A stretch of DNA of 64,000 nt from Balneolaceae bacterium (GTDB taxonomy: Bacteria; Bacteroidota; Rhodothermia; Balneolales; Balneolaceae). The notes under the pieces are model-generated. The model was given only the letters and a program-made list of their open reading frames with translations, was not told the DNA's origin and did no database searches. Of the stretch, positions 17,478 through 27,955 are shown one piece after another. Both the position numbers and the translations under genes were made by a program. The stretch covers positions 868,001-932,000 of the forward strand of contig CP051242.1 in NCBI GenBank assembly GCA_017795005.1, in the 5' to 3' direction. How positions within the stretch are numbered: the stretch's first letter is position 1; the number at the start of each line of letters is the position of its first letter.

Positions 17478-17983
17478 TCCTTCAGCGAATTTATTAGTTT
17501 AAGGACTCCCTTTCTTACTCCCGGCGATAGTGTATTTATATGTTGAGGTTGGGTTAATGAAAGTACCTCGTGGGTTAATTCCGGGTATTTCTCAGTAAAG
17601 CTAACCATAACCTGAAAAGCGAAATATCGAACAGAAGGTTTTTTTCTGACCTGTTCCCAGATTGTAACACAACTATCAAAGAGAAACCCTTGTTGATCTT
17701 CGGTTAAGTTACATTGAATAAGCAGTTTTATAAATTCTCTTTGGTGACCATCCTCCAAAAAAGGTAGTTTTTCAAGAATATCATCGATATAAGGGGAAAG
17801 TTGATCCCGGTTTTCTGGGAAAGTTCCTCCTATGGCCCACGCTGCTCTCCAAGCTAAAGGCTTATTATCAGAAAGTGAAAGTGATATAGCCTCATCAAAT
17901 ATTTCCGGATGTTCTGATAGAAAAGCAGACATTTTTTCCTTTTTGATACGGCCTGATAAAGCATTTTCAAGGGGAGATTTCAT
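17474..17983 (-). CDS. HEAT-like helical repeat protein
   Basis: A 169-residue all-helical protein with tandem HEAT-like hairpins ('LSLSDNKPLAWRAAWAIGGT', 'LEKLPFLEDGHQREFIKLLI'). I do not recognise a specific family function; small proteins of this kind in related genomes are often misnamed adenylosuccinate lyase, but no lyase signature is present. It is the first gene of a coupled pair with the phosphotransferase, which suggests a scaffold or regulatory partner. Confidence 0.7.
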   Translation of the reverse strand: MKSPLENALSGRIKKEKMSAFLSEHPEIFDEAISLSLSDNKPLAWRAAWAIGGTFPENRDQLSPYIDDILEKLPFLEDGHQREFIKLLIQCNLTEDQQGFLFDSCVTIWEQVRKKPSVRYFAFQVMVSFTEKYPELTHEVLSLTQPQHINTLSPGVRKGVLKLINSLKE

Positions 17984-18004
17984 AAGTGAATTAGATATAG
18001 AATC

Positions 18005-18724
18005 TTATTCTTCTTTGGCTTTAATGGGTTCAAATATTTGTGCTTTATGATTAATCATTAACACCTTCTTATCTAGAACTAAATATATGGTGTCCTTTGT
18101 GAATCCAGTAGCATACCCAAGTTGTATTTTATCGTAAATCGGTTCGACTACATAATTTCCATTATAATCTATCAGACCAACTTTATTTTCAGGTTTTATA
18201 GCTGCATACCCACTAATAAAAATTGAAGCGCTATCAAGCTTTAGGTCAATTATAAAATTACCTTTATTATCTATATAACCATATTTATCGTTTTTTATAA
18301 CAAGTGCTCTAGCTTTACTATTAGTTCGACCAAAGTGGACTAAATCGAATTGAGGTTCAAAAAGTATATTACCTTTAATATCAATAAGCCCAATTTTATT
18401 CATCTGATAATGCACATAATCGTAACTACTATCATCATATCCTCCTGAGTCAGTCAATAGTACTCCCCATTGTAGCCAATCCTCTATGTAATCGTACTTT
18501 GGAGGGATAAGTACGTTTCCTAAGGTGTCCTTCAAACCCTGTTTATTATCCTCTTCGAACACCCATGCTACAATTTCTCTTTGATTTGAGATTACAGGTC
18601 GATCATATCCTTTAGAATTAAGTTTTGTGTAGAATAGGGTATCAAGGTTGAGAGCTAAGAAACCAACGATGAATAACAGAAAAAGTAGAATTATTCCGAG
18701 GTACTTCATTTTTAATAATTTCAT
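18005..18724 (-). CDS. WG-repeat protein, membrane-anchored
   Basis: About 239 residues from the ATG at 18724; a longer in-frame start at 18775 would overlap the kinase gene. A hydrophobic N-terminal segment ('YLGIILLFLLFIVGFLALNL') is followed by several WG/KWG-type repeats ('GLKDTLGNVLIPPKYDYIED', 'GLIDIKGNILFEPQFD', 'GYIDNKGNFIIDLKLD', 'GLIDYNGNYVVEPIYD'). WG repeats form a beta-propeller-like surface of unknown ligand. The protein is probably periplasmic, tethered by its N-terminus. It follows the histidine kinase on the same strand, 28 bases after its stop. Confidence 0.8.
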   Translation of the reverse strand: MKLLKMKYLGIILLFLLFIVGFLALNLDTLFYTKLNSKGYDRPVISNQREIVAWVFEEDNKQGLKDTLGNVLIPPKYDYIEDWLQWGVLLTDSGGYDDSSYDYVHYQMNKIGLIDIKGNILFEPQFDLVHFGRTNSKARALVIKNDKYGYIDNKGNFIIDLKLDSASIFISGYAAIKPENKVGLIDYNGNYVVEPIYDKIQLGYATGFTKDTIYLVLDKKVLMINHKAQIFEPIKAKEE

Positions 18725-18752
18725 TAAGCAACAAGATTTTGAAACGAAATTC

Positions 18753-20000
18753 TCAGGATTTAAAAGTCTGCTCATTTACTTCGGCTGGAAAAGAAAATGA
18801 GAGCTGAAATTTATTTTCGGTTTCATATTCATATTCCGCTTCAATCTGTTGCATGAGTGATTTAATCAAGGTGAAGCCAAGACTTTTCTCAGAGGCGGAT
18901 TCAAAGTCATGAATTCCAACTCCATTGTCAGAATAAACAACCTTTATATTTTCCCCAACTTGTTTTACTGAAATTAGGATTTGATTCCCTTGGGTTTCTT
19001 CAAAACCATATTTAACGGAATTCGTAATTAACTCATTAAAAATGATGCCCAGTGGTACTCCGTGATTAATACTTAATCGATCAACTGAAATATCAGTACT
19101 AAACTTGATCTCCTTATTTTCCTGGTTCATGCTGGAAAGTATTATTTCCGAAAGTTCCTGAATGTACTCTTCAAAAGGAATATTGTTGAATTTCTTTGAC
19201 TCATATAACATTTCATGGACTTTAGCGATACTGAGGATGCGATTCATACTTTTTTCCAGAACCATTTTCAGCTGTTCATTTTCAACATGGTAAGATTGAA
19301 GGGATAATAAGCCGGAAACTACGGCAAGATTATTTTTAACCCGATGGTGAATTTCCTGGAGTAACACATTTTTCTCATTCAGGTTTTCCTCTATTAACGT
19401 CTGTGACTTAACAAGTTCCTTGTTCTGTTTTTCAAGATTCAGAATAAGGTTATATACCCGGTCATTAAACTTGCTTACGAATAAAGTGATTACAAACGTA
19501 ACAACCGATAACATTAACAAGGTCTCATACCATCGGAATATAGATCCTTCAGCTATATTGTAATCTGGAGAACTAATTATTTCGAGGTGATAAAGGTGAC
19601 CGATACCAATAAATAACACAGAGCAAAATCCGAATACAATCAGCATCACCCTTAAATTATACACAAGTATGGTAAAAAAGGGAATGAGTACCATCAGTAT
19701 GAAGTCAGGTGTATTGATCCCGTTTTCAAGTAAATCTGATATCAGAAGCATGATCAGAATTACATTAATTGTATTCATTTTTACCTCGAGGCTAATTCGA
19801 TCCCGAAAAAAATAAGTCGTAAAAAGTACTCCTAACCCAAGGATATCAAAAAAGAAGTCGGCGTTTAACAGAAAGTTTTCAAGTGGAAAAAGAGAGATAA
19901 GAAATACAAAAACACCTATAGATGTTCCAACCAGTAAGACCTTGTCAATTAAGTCTTGTTTTAAATCTGCATTTTCCTGAGTTACATAATTACTATGCAT
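18753..20000 (-). CDS. Membrane sensor histidine kinase, HisKA_2 type
   Basis: A 415-residue kinase. About six membrane segments occupy residues 20-175 with no obvious periplasmic domain, then a short coiled coil (185-210), a HisKA_2 dimerisation domain with the phospho-acceptor His in 'LLQEIHHRVKNNLAVVSGLL' (H218/H219), and an HATPase_c domain ('FNELITNSVKYGF' N-box, 'YSDNGVGIHDF' G1, 'SLGFTLIKSLMQQIEA' G2). Such kinases usually pair with a response regulator encoded elsewhere; none is adjacent. The signal is unknown. Confidence 0.9.
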   Translation of the reverse strand: MHSNYVTQENADLKQDLIDKVLLVGTSIGVFVFLISLFPLENFLLNADFFFDILGLGVLFTTYFFRDRISLEVKMNTINVILIMLLISDLLENGINTPDFILMVLIPFFTILVYNLRVMLIVFGFCSVLFIGIGHLYHLEIISSPDYNIAEGSIFRWYETLLMLSVVTFVITLFVSKFNDRVYNLILNLEKQNKELVKSQTLIEENLNEKNVLLQEIHHRVKNNLAVVSGLLSLQSYHVENEQLKMVLEKSMNRILSIAKVHEMLYESKKFNNIPFEEYIQELSEIILSSMNQENKEIKFSTDISVDRLSINHGVPLGIIFNELITNSVKYGFEETQGNQILISVKQVGENIKVVYSDNGVGIHDFESASEKSLGFTLIKSLMQQIEAEYEYETENKFQLSFSFPAEVNEQTFKS

Positions 20001-20091
20001 AATTCCCCGATCAATTTTAGATAAAAGCTATTGTAACGTGTAAGCCCGAAAACTTTTATCTTTGGCGAAATAAAATAAAGATTGATTATTC

Positions 20092-20421
20092 ATGCAAAAG
20101 AAGAACATTAATATTACCGTAGAATTGGACGATCAACACATCCCAACTAACATTATTTGGAATGCGGATGATATGCAGGGCAAAAGTGAAGCACAATGCC
20201 GTGCAATGCTACTTTCACTTTGGGATGCACGACAAAAAGATACTCTTAAACTCGACCTCTGGACAAAAGATATGACGGTGGATGAGATGAAAATATTTTT
20301 TCATCAAACGCTGGTTACCATGGCTAATACACTTCAAACTGCTACCAATGACGAACGCATTTCCGAAGACATGATGGATTTCTGTGACTACTTTGCTGAA
20401 AAGATGGAGATTAAGGCCTGA
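20092..20421 (+). CDS. gldC: Gliding motility protein GldC
   Basis: A 109-residue cytoplasmic protein that I recognise as GldC ('MQKKNINITVELDDQHIPTN', 'IIWNADDMQGKSEAQCRAML', 'LSLWDARQKDTLKLDLWTKD'). In Flavobacterium GldC is encoded with GldB and assists gliding or T9SS function; in non-gliding relatives it is retained alone, as here, with no gldB neighbour. Divergent from the histidine kinase gene with a 91-base gap. Confidence 0.9.
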   Translation: MQKKNINITVELDDQHIPTNIIWNADDMQGKSEAQCRAMLLSLWDARQKDTLKLDLWTKDMTVDEMKIFFHQTLVTMANTLQTATNDERISEDMMDFCDYFAEKMEIKA

Positions 20422-20426
20422 GAAGG

Positions 20427-20494
20427 CAATAATCAATATCAAACACCCACTAAAAAATGCTCATTGAGTATTTAACAATGAATATTGTTTATTG
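20427..20494. repeat. Heptad-periodic inverted repeat between gldC and MEMO-like gene
   Basis: Left arm CAATAATCAATATC (20427-20440) and right arm GAATATTGTTTATTG (20480-20494), nearly complementary. Blocks of seven across the region share caat/tatt words (caataat, caatatc, caatgaa, tattgtt, tattgaa). The two flanking genes are convergent, so it may terminate both. Confidence 0.6.
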
Positions 20495-21721
20495 AAAAAG
20501 GATACTCCCAAAACTAACGGCACTTTCACGTTCCCTTTCATCCCATAAATCATAGGAAAGAATGTTCCCGGATATTTCCGGAAAGGTTTTCAAAAAAGTT
20601 AAAAGAGGGGGGAAGCCACATATCCGGTATGGATCATATTCTTCCTTCATTAATGAAATAAGTTTATTAGGACTACCATTAGCACCAAAATTCAGAAAGC
20701 GTTCATCATTTAACTTTACTTCATCAAACATTTTTGAAGCTTCTTTTTGATCACCGAATTTATGTCCGAAGTGTGAGAGATCACCGCTGACTAGAAAAAA
20801 GGTATCATCATTATCCAACTGTCTTAGTACAGAGGAAAAAGCTTCCAATTGTTGTTCCCGAAATGAATTTTTGGAATACAATAACTCATCAAGGCTATTT
20901 ACAAGGATTGGAATGATTTCAAAATTATGACTCCAGATATAGTTTAGAAATAAAAGATGAAGTTCAATGCTATGTTCAATGCGGTGAGCACGATCGTAAA
21001 AACTTACTCCACTTTTGTCATCCTGAACTTGTTTCAGGATTTGTGTAAGCTCAGAAATATCAGATTTAATTTCCCCATTAGGCATCAAAAAGGTTTTATC
21101 AGAAAGTATGAATGGGGTATCCCGATACATTTCCTCATATAAACCCGCATAATGTGAGGTACCTAAAATTACTACGCATTTAGGCTTTAAGTTTTTAATT
21201 GCAGAAAAAGCTTTTACATAACTACTAATACCAACACGAGGATCAATGTGAGGAGCATATAACGCTTTAGCAGAAGTTACAGGCTTAGATTGTTCATTTT
21301 CTTTAAAAGCTGTATCAAGCAGTTTATATAGCTCATCAGGATTATCCGGATATGAAATTCCAGAGGTTGTAGATATATGATAGGGAGCATGTTCATAATC
21401 AGACTCCATCAATTCCGAATGTTCAGAAAAATATTCAGATTGAAGAAGGGCATGTTCATCTAAAAATCGAACATATCCTAAAATCTGTTCTTTGGTAATA
21501 TCTTCTGAGGTAAATTTCAGAATGTCTTCCACACTTCGGTTCCCATCGATTAACGAAAGCATTGTTTCTGATTCTATAGGTAATGTGAAATCTTTTGTGG
21601 TATACCCCATTGAATCGTAGAAGTACAATAAAGAATGTCCGTTTTGCTGAACGGGTATCCGCTGGATATCATACCGTATTACAGGGATGGGTTTGTTGTA
21701 TGAATTGAATATTTTTTGCAC
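20489..21721 (-). CDS. amrB: AmmeMemoRadiSam system protein B (MEMO1-like)
   Basis: A 410-residue protein. The C-terminal ~270 residues are a MEMO domain related to class III extradiol dioxygenases: 'APHIDPRVGISSYVKAF', 'VVILGTSHYAGLYEEM', 'RIEHSIELHLLFLNYIW', 'FLVSGDLSHFGHKFG', 'DPYRICGFPPLLTFL'. The N-terminal ~120 residues ('RYDIQRIPVQQNGHSLLYFY', 'SVEDILKFTSEDITKEQILG') resemble a PqqD-like or winged-helix region and are extra to the family core. The other AmmeMemoRadiSam genes (AMMECR1 and radical SAM) are not next to it. Function of the system is not settled. A dispersed repeat is embedded in frame at 21017-21042. Confidence 0.87.
   Translation of the reverse strand: MQKIFNSYNKPIPVIRYDIQRIPVQQNGHSLLYFYDSMGYTTKDFTLPIESETMLSLIDGNRSVEDILKFTSEDITKEQILGYVRFLDEHALLQSEYFSEHSELMESDYEHAPYHISTTSGISYPDNPDELYKLLDTAFKENEQSKPVTSAKALYAPHIDPRVGISSYVKAFSAIKNLKPKCVVILGTSHYAGLYEEMYRDTPFILSDKTFLMPNGEIKSDISELTQILKQVQDDKSGVSFYDRAHRIEHSIELHLLFLNYIWSHNFEIIPILVNSLDELLYSKNSFREQQLEAFSSVLRQLDNDDTFFLVSGDLSHFGHKFGDQKEASKMFDEVKLNDERFLNFGANGSPNKLISLMKEEYDPYRICGFPPLLTFLKTFPEISGNILSYDLWDERERESAVSFGSILFQ
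21017..21042. repeat. Dispersed palindrome inside the MEMO-like coding sequence
   Basis: GTCATCCTGAACTTGTTTCA then GGAT: arms TCCTGAA and TTCAGGA. Read on the gene strand it encodes 'QILKQVQDD', a peptide known from repeat insertions in many genomes. The reading frame is kept. Confidence 0.75.
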
Positions 21722-21749
21722 GGAAGATTATATTCGAAAAATGATATCA

Positions 21750-21791
21750 AAATCCAGTAGGTGAGTTGCATGCAACTCACCTACTGGATTT
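21750..21791. terminator. Perfect 42-bp palindrome after nth
   Basis: Arms of 21 bases meet with no spacer (AAATCCAGTAGGTGAGTTGC then A and its exact complement). It begins 4 bases after the nth stop codon and ends 29 bases before the MEMO-like start codon, both genes being on the minus strand. It could terminate nth, extrude as a cruciform, or be a protein-binding site. There is no U-tract on the minus strand. Confidence 0.75.
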
Positions 21792-21794
21792 GAA

Positions 21795-22481
21795 TTAATC
21801 TTCAACCCGTTCACGCATCTTCCGGCATTCACAATGCTTTCCGTATTTGACACAAAGGGGATGATCCGGCGCTCTTGAAATTCGCGCTTTACACGGTCCC
21901 CGACCGTGATGGATCATCAAATGAGACAGATCGGTCCAGCTCTCTTTTGGAAAAAGAGCCATCAAATCCCGTTCAATTTTATCGGTGTTGGATTTGTGTT
22001 TTGTAAGCCCAAATCGGTTTGAAAAACGTTTTACATGGGTGTCAACTACAACCCCTTCGTTTATACCAAAGGCATTTCCTAAAACTACATTTGCTGTTTT
22101 TCTTGCCGCACCTCTAAGAGTGAGCAGATCATCCATATTCTTTGGGACTTCTCCATCAAAGTTTTCAACCAAAGTTTTTGATGTTTCTTTGAGAGATAAT
22201 GCCTTATTGCGATAAAAACCAGTAGTTCTGACCAATTCTTCCAATTCTTCTAAAGGCGCCTGAGCCATCAACTCAGGAGTTGGGTAGGTTTCAAACAATT
22301 TTGGTGTGACTTTATTAACCCGAACATCCGTACATTGTGCACTTAAAATAGTAGCAATGAGTAGCTCAAAAGGATTTCGGTGATCCAGTTCACAATTTGG
22401 GTTTGGATAGTAAACATACAATTCATTTAAAATTTCCTGAGCCCTTTCTTTTTGCTGCTTTGTTTTTCTGGGTAACTTCAT
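21795..22481 (-). CDS. nth: Endonuclease III
   Basis: A 228-residue DNA glycosylase/AP lyase of base-excision repair for oxidised pyrimidines. Helix-hairpin-helix 'DLLTLRGAARKTANVVLGNA' with catalytic Lys position in 'RKTANVV' region and catalytic Asp in 'GVVVDTHVKRFSNRFGL'. N-terminal 'NPFELLIATILSAQCTDVRV' is typical. The C-terminal cysteine cluster is odd: 'GPCKARISRAPDHPLCVKYG' then 'KHCEC', spacing C-x12-C-x6-C-x-C in place of the usual C-x6-C-x2-C-x5-C. One Asp-Lys pair and the fold look intact, so glycosylase activity is likely; cluster binding is uncertain. Confidence 0.93.
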   Translation of the reverse strand: MKLPRKTKQQKERAQEILNELYVYYPNPNCELDHRNPFELLIATILSAQCTDVRVNKVTPKLFETYPTPELMAQAPLEELEELVRTTGFYRNKALSLKETSKTLVENFDGEVPKNMDDLLTLRGAARKTANVVLGNAFGINEGVVVDTHVKRFSNRFGLTKHKSNTDKIERDLMALFPKESWTDLSHLMIHHGRGPCKARISRAPDHPLCVKYGKHCECRKMRERVED

Positions 22482-22587
22482 GCCGGATATGGAATTGAAA
22501 AAAATGTATTCTGGTTGAATTACTAGTTTTAATTGTCGACTCTTACAAACAAATAATCCTGGGTTAGAGGTTAATAGAAGTTTATAT

Positions 22588-24513
22588 ATGTCATCTGCAA
22601 AAGAAGGAAAATCATTCCAAAATACGATAAACTATACCATTTATGGGATGTTATTTGGAATACTATTTCCCATAATAGCTACCCTTTTTGATTTAAATTT
22701 GCAAGGGCTTTCGCTTTCTCTTGATTCAATATTAAATGTTCAAAGTAGTAACCCACTGCATTGGATTATTGATACCGCACCGTTTTTTTTGGGAGCTCTT
22801 TCTGCATTAGCTGGATACAGGAAGGATCAGACGGATGAAGTTAACAGAGGTCTGGAAAAAATTGTTGAAGAAAGAACAGAGAGACTGGAAAAGAAAAATG
22901 AACTTTTAAAGCATGAAATAGAGCAGCGTAAAGAAACTGAAAAAGCCTTAGTTGAAGCTAAAGAGCAAGCCGAAGAAGGAGCCAAAGCTAAAACGCAATT
23001 TCTTTCAACTATGAGTCATGAAATAAGAACTCCTCTGAATGCTGTAATAGGAATGTCGGGATTGTTGGCTGATACAAAACTTAATAACGAGCAACAGGAT
23101 TTTGTAAATACTATAAACAAAAGCGGTGAAAACCTGCTTGGTATTATCAACAACATTCTTGATTACGCGAAAATTGAATCCGGAAAACTCGATTTAGAAG
23201 TAGTGGAGTTTTCTCCGGCTTATCTAATCGAGGATGTCTTGGATCTTGTATCGGCTACAGAAGTAGATAAAAAGATAGAATTGCTTTATAACATAGGGGA
23301 TGAAGTTTCTGACTATGTTTTTGGTGATTCAACAAGACTACAACAGGTTCTGGTAAACCTGGTCAGGAATGCAATTAAGTTTACAGAAGAAGGTGAAATT
23401 GTAATTTTTGCGAAATCGGAAGAAACATCAGAAGGTTACCGTCTTTATTTCGAGGTGAAAGATACAGGGATAGGGATTCCAAAAGACAAATTAAAGAAAC
23501 TCTTCCTGTCTTTTTCCCAGGTTGATGCAAGTACTACCCGTAAATTTGGTGGAACCGGCTTAGGTCTTGCCATTTGTAAGCGATTAGTTGAGTTAATGGG
23601 GGGAGAAATATCTGTAAAAAGCGAACCGGGTGTTGGCAGTACCTTTAGTTTTGACGTAAATGTAAGCAAGAGTGACAAGAAACTGGGTCTTCGAAACCCC
23701 GAAAACCTAAAAGGGAAAAACATATTCATCTTAGATGATAATGATACGAATTTGTTCATTCTGAAATCTCAGTGCGAAAAGGCAGGAATGAATGTAGTAA
23801 CCTATCAGTATCCGATGGATGTATATTCTTCGGTGGATGAGCTTAAAAAATTTGACATCGGAATATTGGATATGCATATGCCCGATAAAAATGGGGTACA
23901 GGTAGCAGAAGCAATACGGGAAAAATATTCCAAGACGGATCTTCCACTTGTATTATTAAGTTCGATTATGGATCTGGGAAGTATTGAAGAACGAAAGAAA
24001 TTTAATCTGTACTTAACAAAACCTATTAAACAAACTCATTTACATCATAATCTGGAAAGAGTATTTGTAGATGTGGAAGGGATGCTCAGGTCAGATGAAA
24101 AAGAAAGTATTCAAGCATTTAATTTGGGGAAAAAGCTTAAGATTCTTTTAGTTGAAGATAATGCAATTAATCAGAAGGTAGCCTCAAAAATGTTGGAAAG
24201 GCTTGGTCTTACTTGTGATGTTGCCGGAAATGGGATCGAAGCGGTACAAATGTGTCGGCTGATCAGTTATGATCTTGTATTTATGGATATGGAAATGCCG
24301 GAAATGGATGGGCTTGAAGCCACTAAAATGTTAATCAAGATTCAGCATGATCTAAAGAAACTTCCAACCATAATAGCAATGACGGCAAATGCGATGGAAG
24401 AAGATCGAAAACGTTGTTTAGAAGCTGGAATGCATGATTTCCTACCTAAACCGGTTAAGCTGGAAGCTATGCAGGATATCATTAAGAAATGGTTTATAGA
24501 ACCAAAAACCTGA
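22588..24513 (+). CDS. Hybrid sensor histidine kinase with two receiver domains
   Basis: A 641-residue protein. Two N-terminal membrane segments (about 18-38 and 58-78) with a short loop between them, a coiled coil (85-135), HisKA with H144 in '[20 protein letters not shown]', HATPase_c ('[14 protein letters not shown]', '[13 protein letters not shown]', '[20 protein letters not shown]'), then receiver 1 (about 380-495, 'FILDDNDTN', phospho-Asp in '[13 protein letters not shown]', Lys in 'LTKPI') and receiver 2 (about 515-635, '[13 protein letters not shown]', '[13 protein letters not shown]', 'LPKPV'). Both receivers keep their acidic pocket, Asp and Lys. No HPt or output domain, so phosphate must pass to another protein. 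Confidence 0.93.
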   Translation: MSSAKEGKSFQNTINYTIYGMLFGILFPIIATLFDLNLQGLSLSLDSILNVQSSNPLHWIIDTAPFFLGALSALAGYRKDQTDEVNRGLEKIVEERTERLEKKNELLKHEIEQRKETEKALVEAKEQAEEGAKAKTQFLSTMSHEIRTPLNAVIGMSGLLADTKLNNEQQDFVNTINKSGENLLGIINNILDYAKIESGKLDLEVVEFSPAYLIEDVLDLVSATEVDKKIELLYNIGDEVSDYVFGDSTRLQQVLVNLVRNAIKFTEEGEIVIFAKSEETSEGYRLYFEVKDTGIGIPKDKLKKLFLSFSQVDASTTRKFGGTGLGLAICKRLVELMGGEISVKSEPGVGSTFSFDVNVSKSDKKLGLRNPENLKGKNIFILDDNDTNLFILKSQCEKAGMNVVTYQYPMDVYSSVDELKKFDIGILDMHMPDKNGVQVAEAIREKYSKTDLPLVLLSSIMDLGSIEERKKFNLYLTKPIKQTHLHHNLERVFVDVEGMLRSDEKESIQAFNLGKKLKILLVEDNAINQKVASKMLERLGLTCDVAGNGIEAVQMCRLISYDLVFMDMEMPEMDGLEATKMLIKIQHDLKKLPTIIAMTANAMEEDRKRCLEAGMHDFLPKPVKLEAMQDIIKKWFIEPKT

Positions 24514-24517
24514 CTTT

Positions 24518-24976
24518 TTAGCTCAGCAATTCTTTAATCTCTTCAAAGCCTTTAAATGCTGCATGTTCCGATGCCGTTTTTCCATGTGCATCTTTAATGG
24601 ATTTATCTGCCCCTTTTTCCATAAGTAATTTGGCAATTGCTTTTTGGTTAAACATTGCTGAAAAAATTAATGCAGTTGCTCCCTGATTGTTTTGGGCATC
24701 CAAATTTGCGCCATTATCAATTAGAAGTTCAGCAACTTCCAGATTTCCCTTGAATGAAACGCCCATTAAGGCAGTATTCCCAGCAGCGTCTCTCGCATCT
24801 ATTTCAGCCCCCGATTCGAGCAGATAAGCAGCTATTTCTTGCTGGTCTACATAGCAAGCCATGATAAGAGGGGGGAACCCTTTTTCATCAGTTTTAGAAA
24901 GGAGAGAAGGATCTTCTTTTACCAGTTTCTTAATTTCTTCAAAATTACCTGAGCGTATTAGATTGAAAAATTTCAT
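24518..24976 (-). CDS. Ankyrin-repeat protein downstream of katG
   Basis: A 152-residue protein made of four ankyrin repeats ('DEKGFPPLIMACYVDQQEIA', 'DAAGNTALMGVSFKGNLEVA', 'NNQGATALIFSAMFNQKAIA', 'DAHGKTASEHAAFKGFEEIK'). No signal peptide is visible. It follows katG on the same strand by 77 bases that contain a strong hairpin. Ankyrin genes next to catalase genes are known in other bacteria (ankB with katB in Pseudomonas), where the ankyrin protein supports full catalase activity; the same role is a reasonable inference here. Confidence 0.9.
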   Translation of the reverse strand: MKFFNLIRSGNFEEIKKLVKEDPSLLSKTDEKGFPPLIMACYVDQQEIAAYLLESGAEIDARDAAGNTALMGVSFKGNLEVAELLIDNGANLDAQNNQGATALIFSAMFNQKAIAKLLMEKGADKSIKDAHGKTASEHAAFKGFEEIKELLS

Positions 24977-24997
24977 AGCTAAATAATGTGTTTAATA

Positions 24998-25031
24998 CAC
25001 GTACGGGCAATTTATGGATTGCCCGTACGTG
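24998..25031. terminator. Hairpin between katG and the ankyrin gene
   Basis: Perfect 14-bp stem CACGTACGGGCAAT / ATTGCCCGTACGTG with a 6-base loop. It lies in the intercistronic gap on the minus-strand transcript and is not followed by a long U-tract, so it may act as a partial terminator or RNA-processing barrier that sets a higher katG to ankyrin ratio. Confidence 0.75.
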
Positions 25032-25053
25032 ATATTTTAATTAAAGCTTGAGA

Positions 25054-27297
<2,244 letters not shown>

Positions 27298-27301
27298 TTA
27301 A

Positions 27302-27320
27302 TTCCAGTTTTAAACTGGAA
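27302..27320. promoter_or_regulatory. Palindrome upstream of katG (candidate operator)
   Basis: TTCCAGTTT-T-AAACTGGAA, perfect 9-base arms around one base, centred about 40 bases before the katG ATG and more than 110 bases after the FKBP gene stop. It does not match the PerR or OxyR consensus that I know. Position suits a repressor or activator site for peroxide response, but a weak hairpin is possible. Confidence 0.5.
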
Positions 27321-27435
27321 ACATCTGACTAATATATAGGTCAAAGAAAAAGATTAGATGAATCGTTCTCCAATCAATAAAGATTTAAGCCCTGATAGGA
27401 AAGATTTATAAAGGGGTGGTAAATCACATTGAGAT

Positions 27436-27921
27436 TTAAAAAAGGAGGATTTCAAATTCAAGATTTGCATTTTGAGGGATTCCACCATTTGGCCTTCCTT
27501 CTTCACCATAACCATATACCGAAGGGATATAAAGTATAATTCTTCCACCTTGTTTTATTAATGGGATTCCAATTTGCCAACCAGGAATCAGATCATCTAA
27601 ATTACCCAAAGCGAGTATTTGGCCATTATTTGGGCTGAATACAGAGCCATCACTTATCAATTTTCCTTCAAAAGCGGCATTAATATTGTCGCAGGCTTCT
27701 GGTCTTGAGCCGGTACCCTCTCTCTCAATAGTATATCTAATTCCGGATGGATGAACTTCAGCATTTATACCTTCCTGAGCAAGATACTGATCAATAAGTA
27801 CGATATCAGCAGCTAGTTGCTCATCATCAACCTTGAAATTGGGATCTTTGCAATCATCTCCACAAGAAATAATAGTTACTAAGTAGAGAAGACATGACCA
27901 TTGGATAAATTTTGTACCCAT
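27436..27921 (-). CDS. FKBP-type peptidyl-prolyl isomerase-like lipoprotein
   Basis: A 161-residue lipoprotein: signal peptide with lipobox 'VTIISC' (Cys20), then an FKBP domain in the C-terminal ~110 residues ('LDDLIPGWQIGIPLIKQGGR', 'YIPSVYGYGEEGRPNGGIPQ', 'NANLEFEILLF'). The usual 'F-D' pair of the active site is 'VFSPNNG' here, so isomerase activity may be weak. Probably anchored in the inner or outer membrane facing the periplasm, as a folding helper or a scaffold. It precedes katG on the same strand but with 165 bases between them. Confidence 0.82.
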   Translation of the reverse strand: MGTKFIQWSCLLYLVTIISCGDDCKDPNFKVDDEQLAADIVLIDQYLAQEGINAEVHPSGIRYTIEREGTGSRPEACDNINAAFEGKLISDGSVFSPNNGQILALGNLDDLIPGWQIGIPLIKQGGRIILYIPSVYGYGEEGRPNGGIPQNANLEFEILLF

Positions 27922-27955
27922 AAAAAAAAAGGTTCTTTTAAAGATTTAATCGATT

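Noticed and set aside
27354-27548. 64-codon ORF on the minus strand across the end of the FKBP gene
   Set aside because: Overlaps a clear FKBP coding sequence in another frame, with no protein-like pattern.
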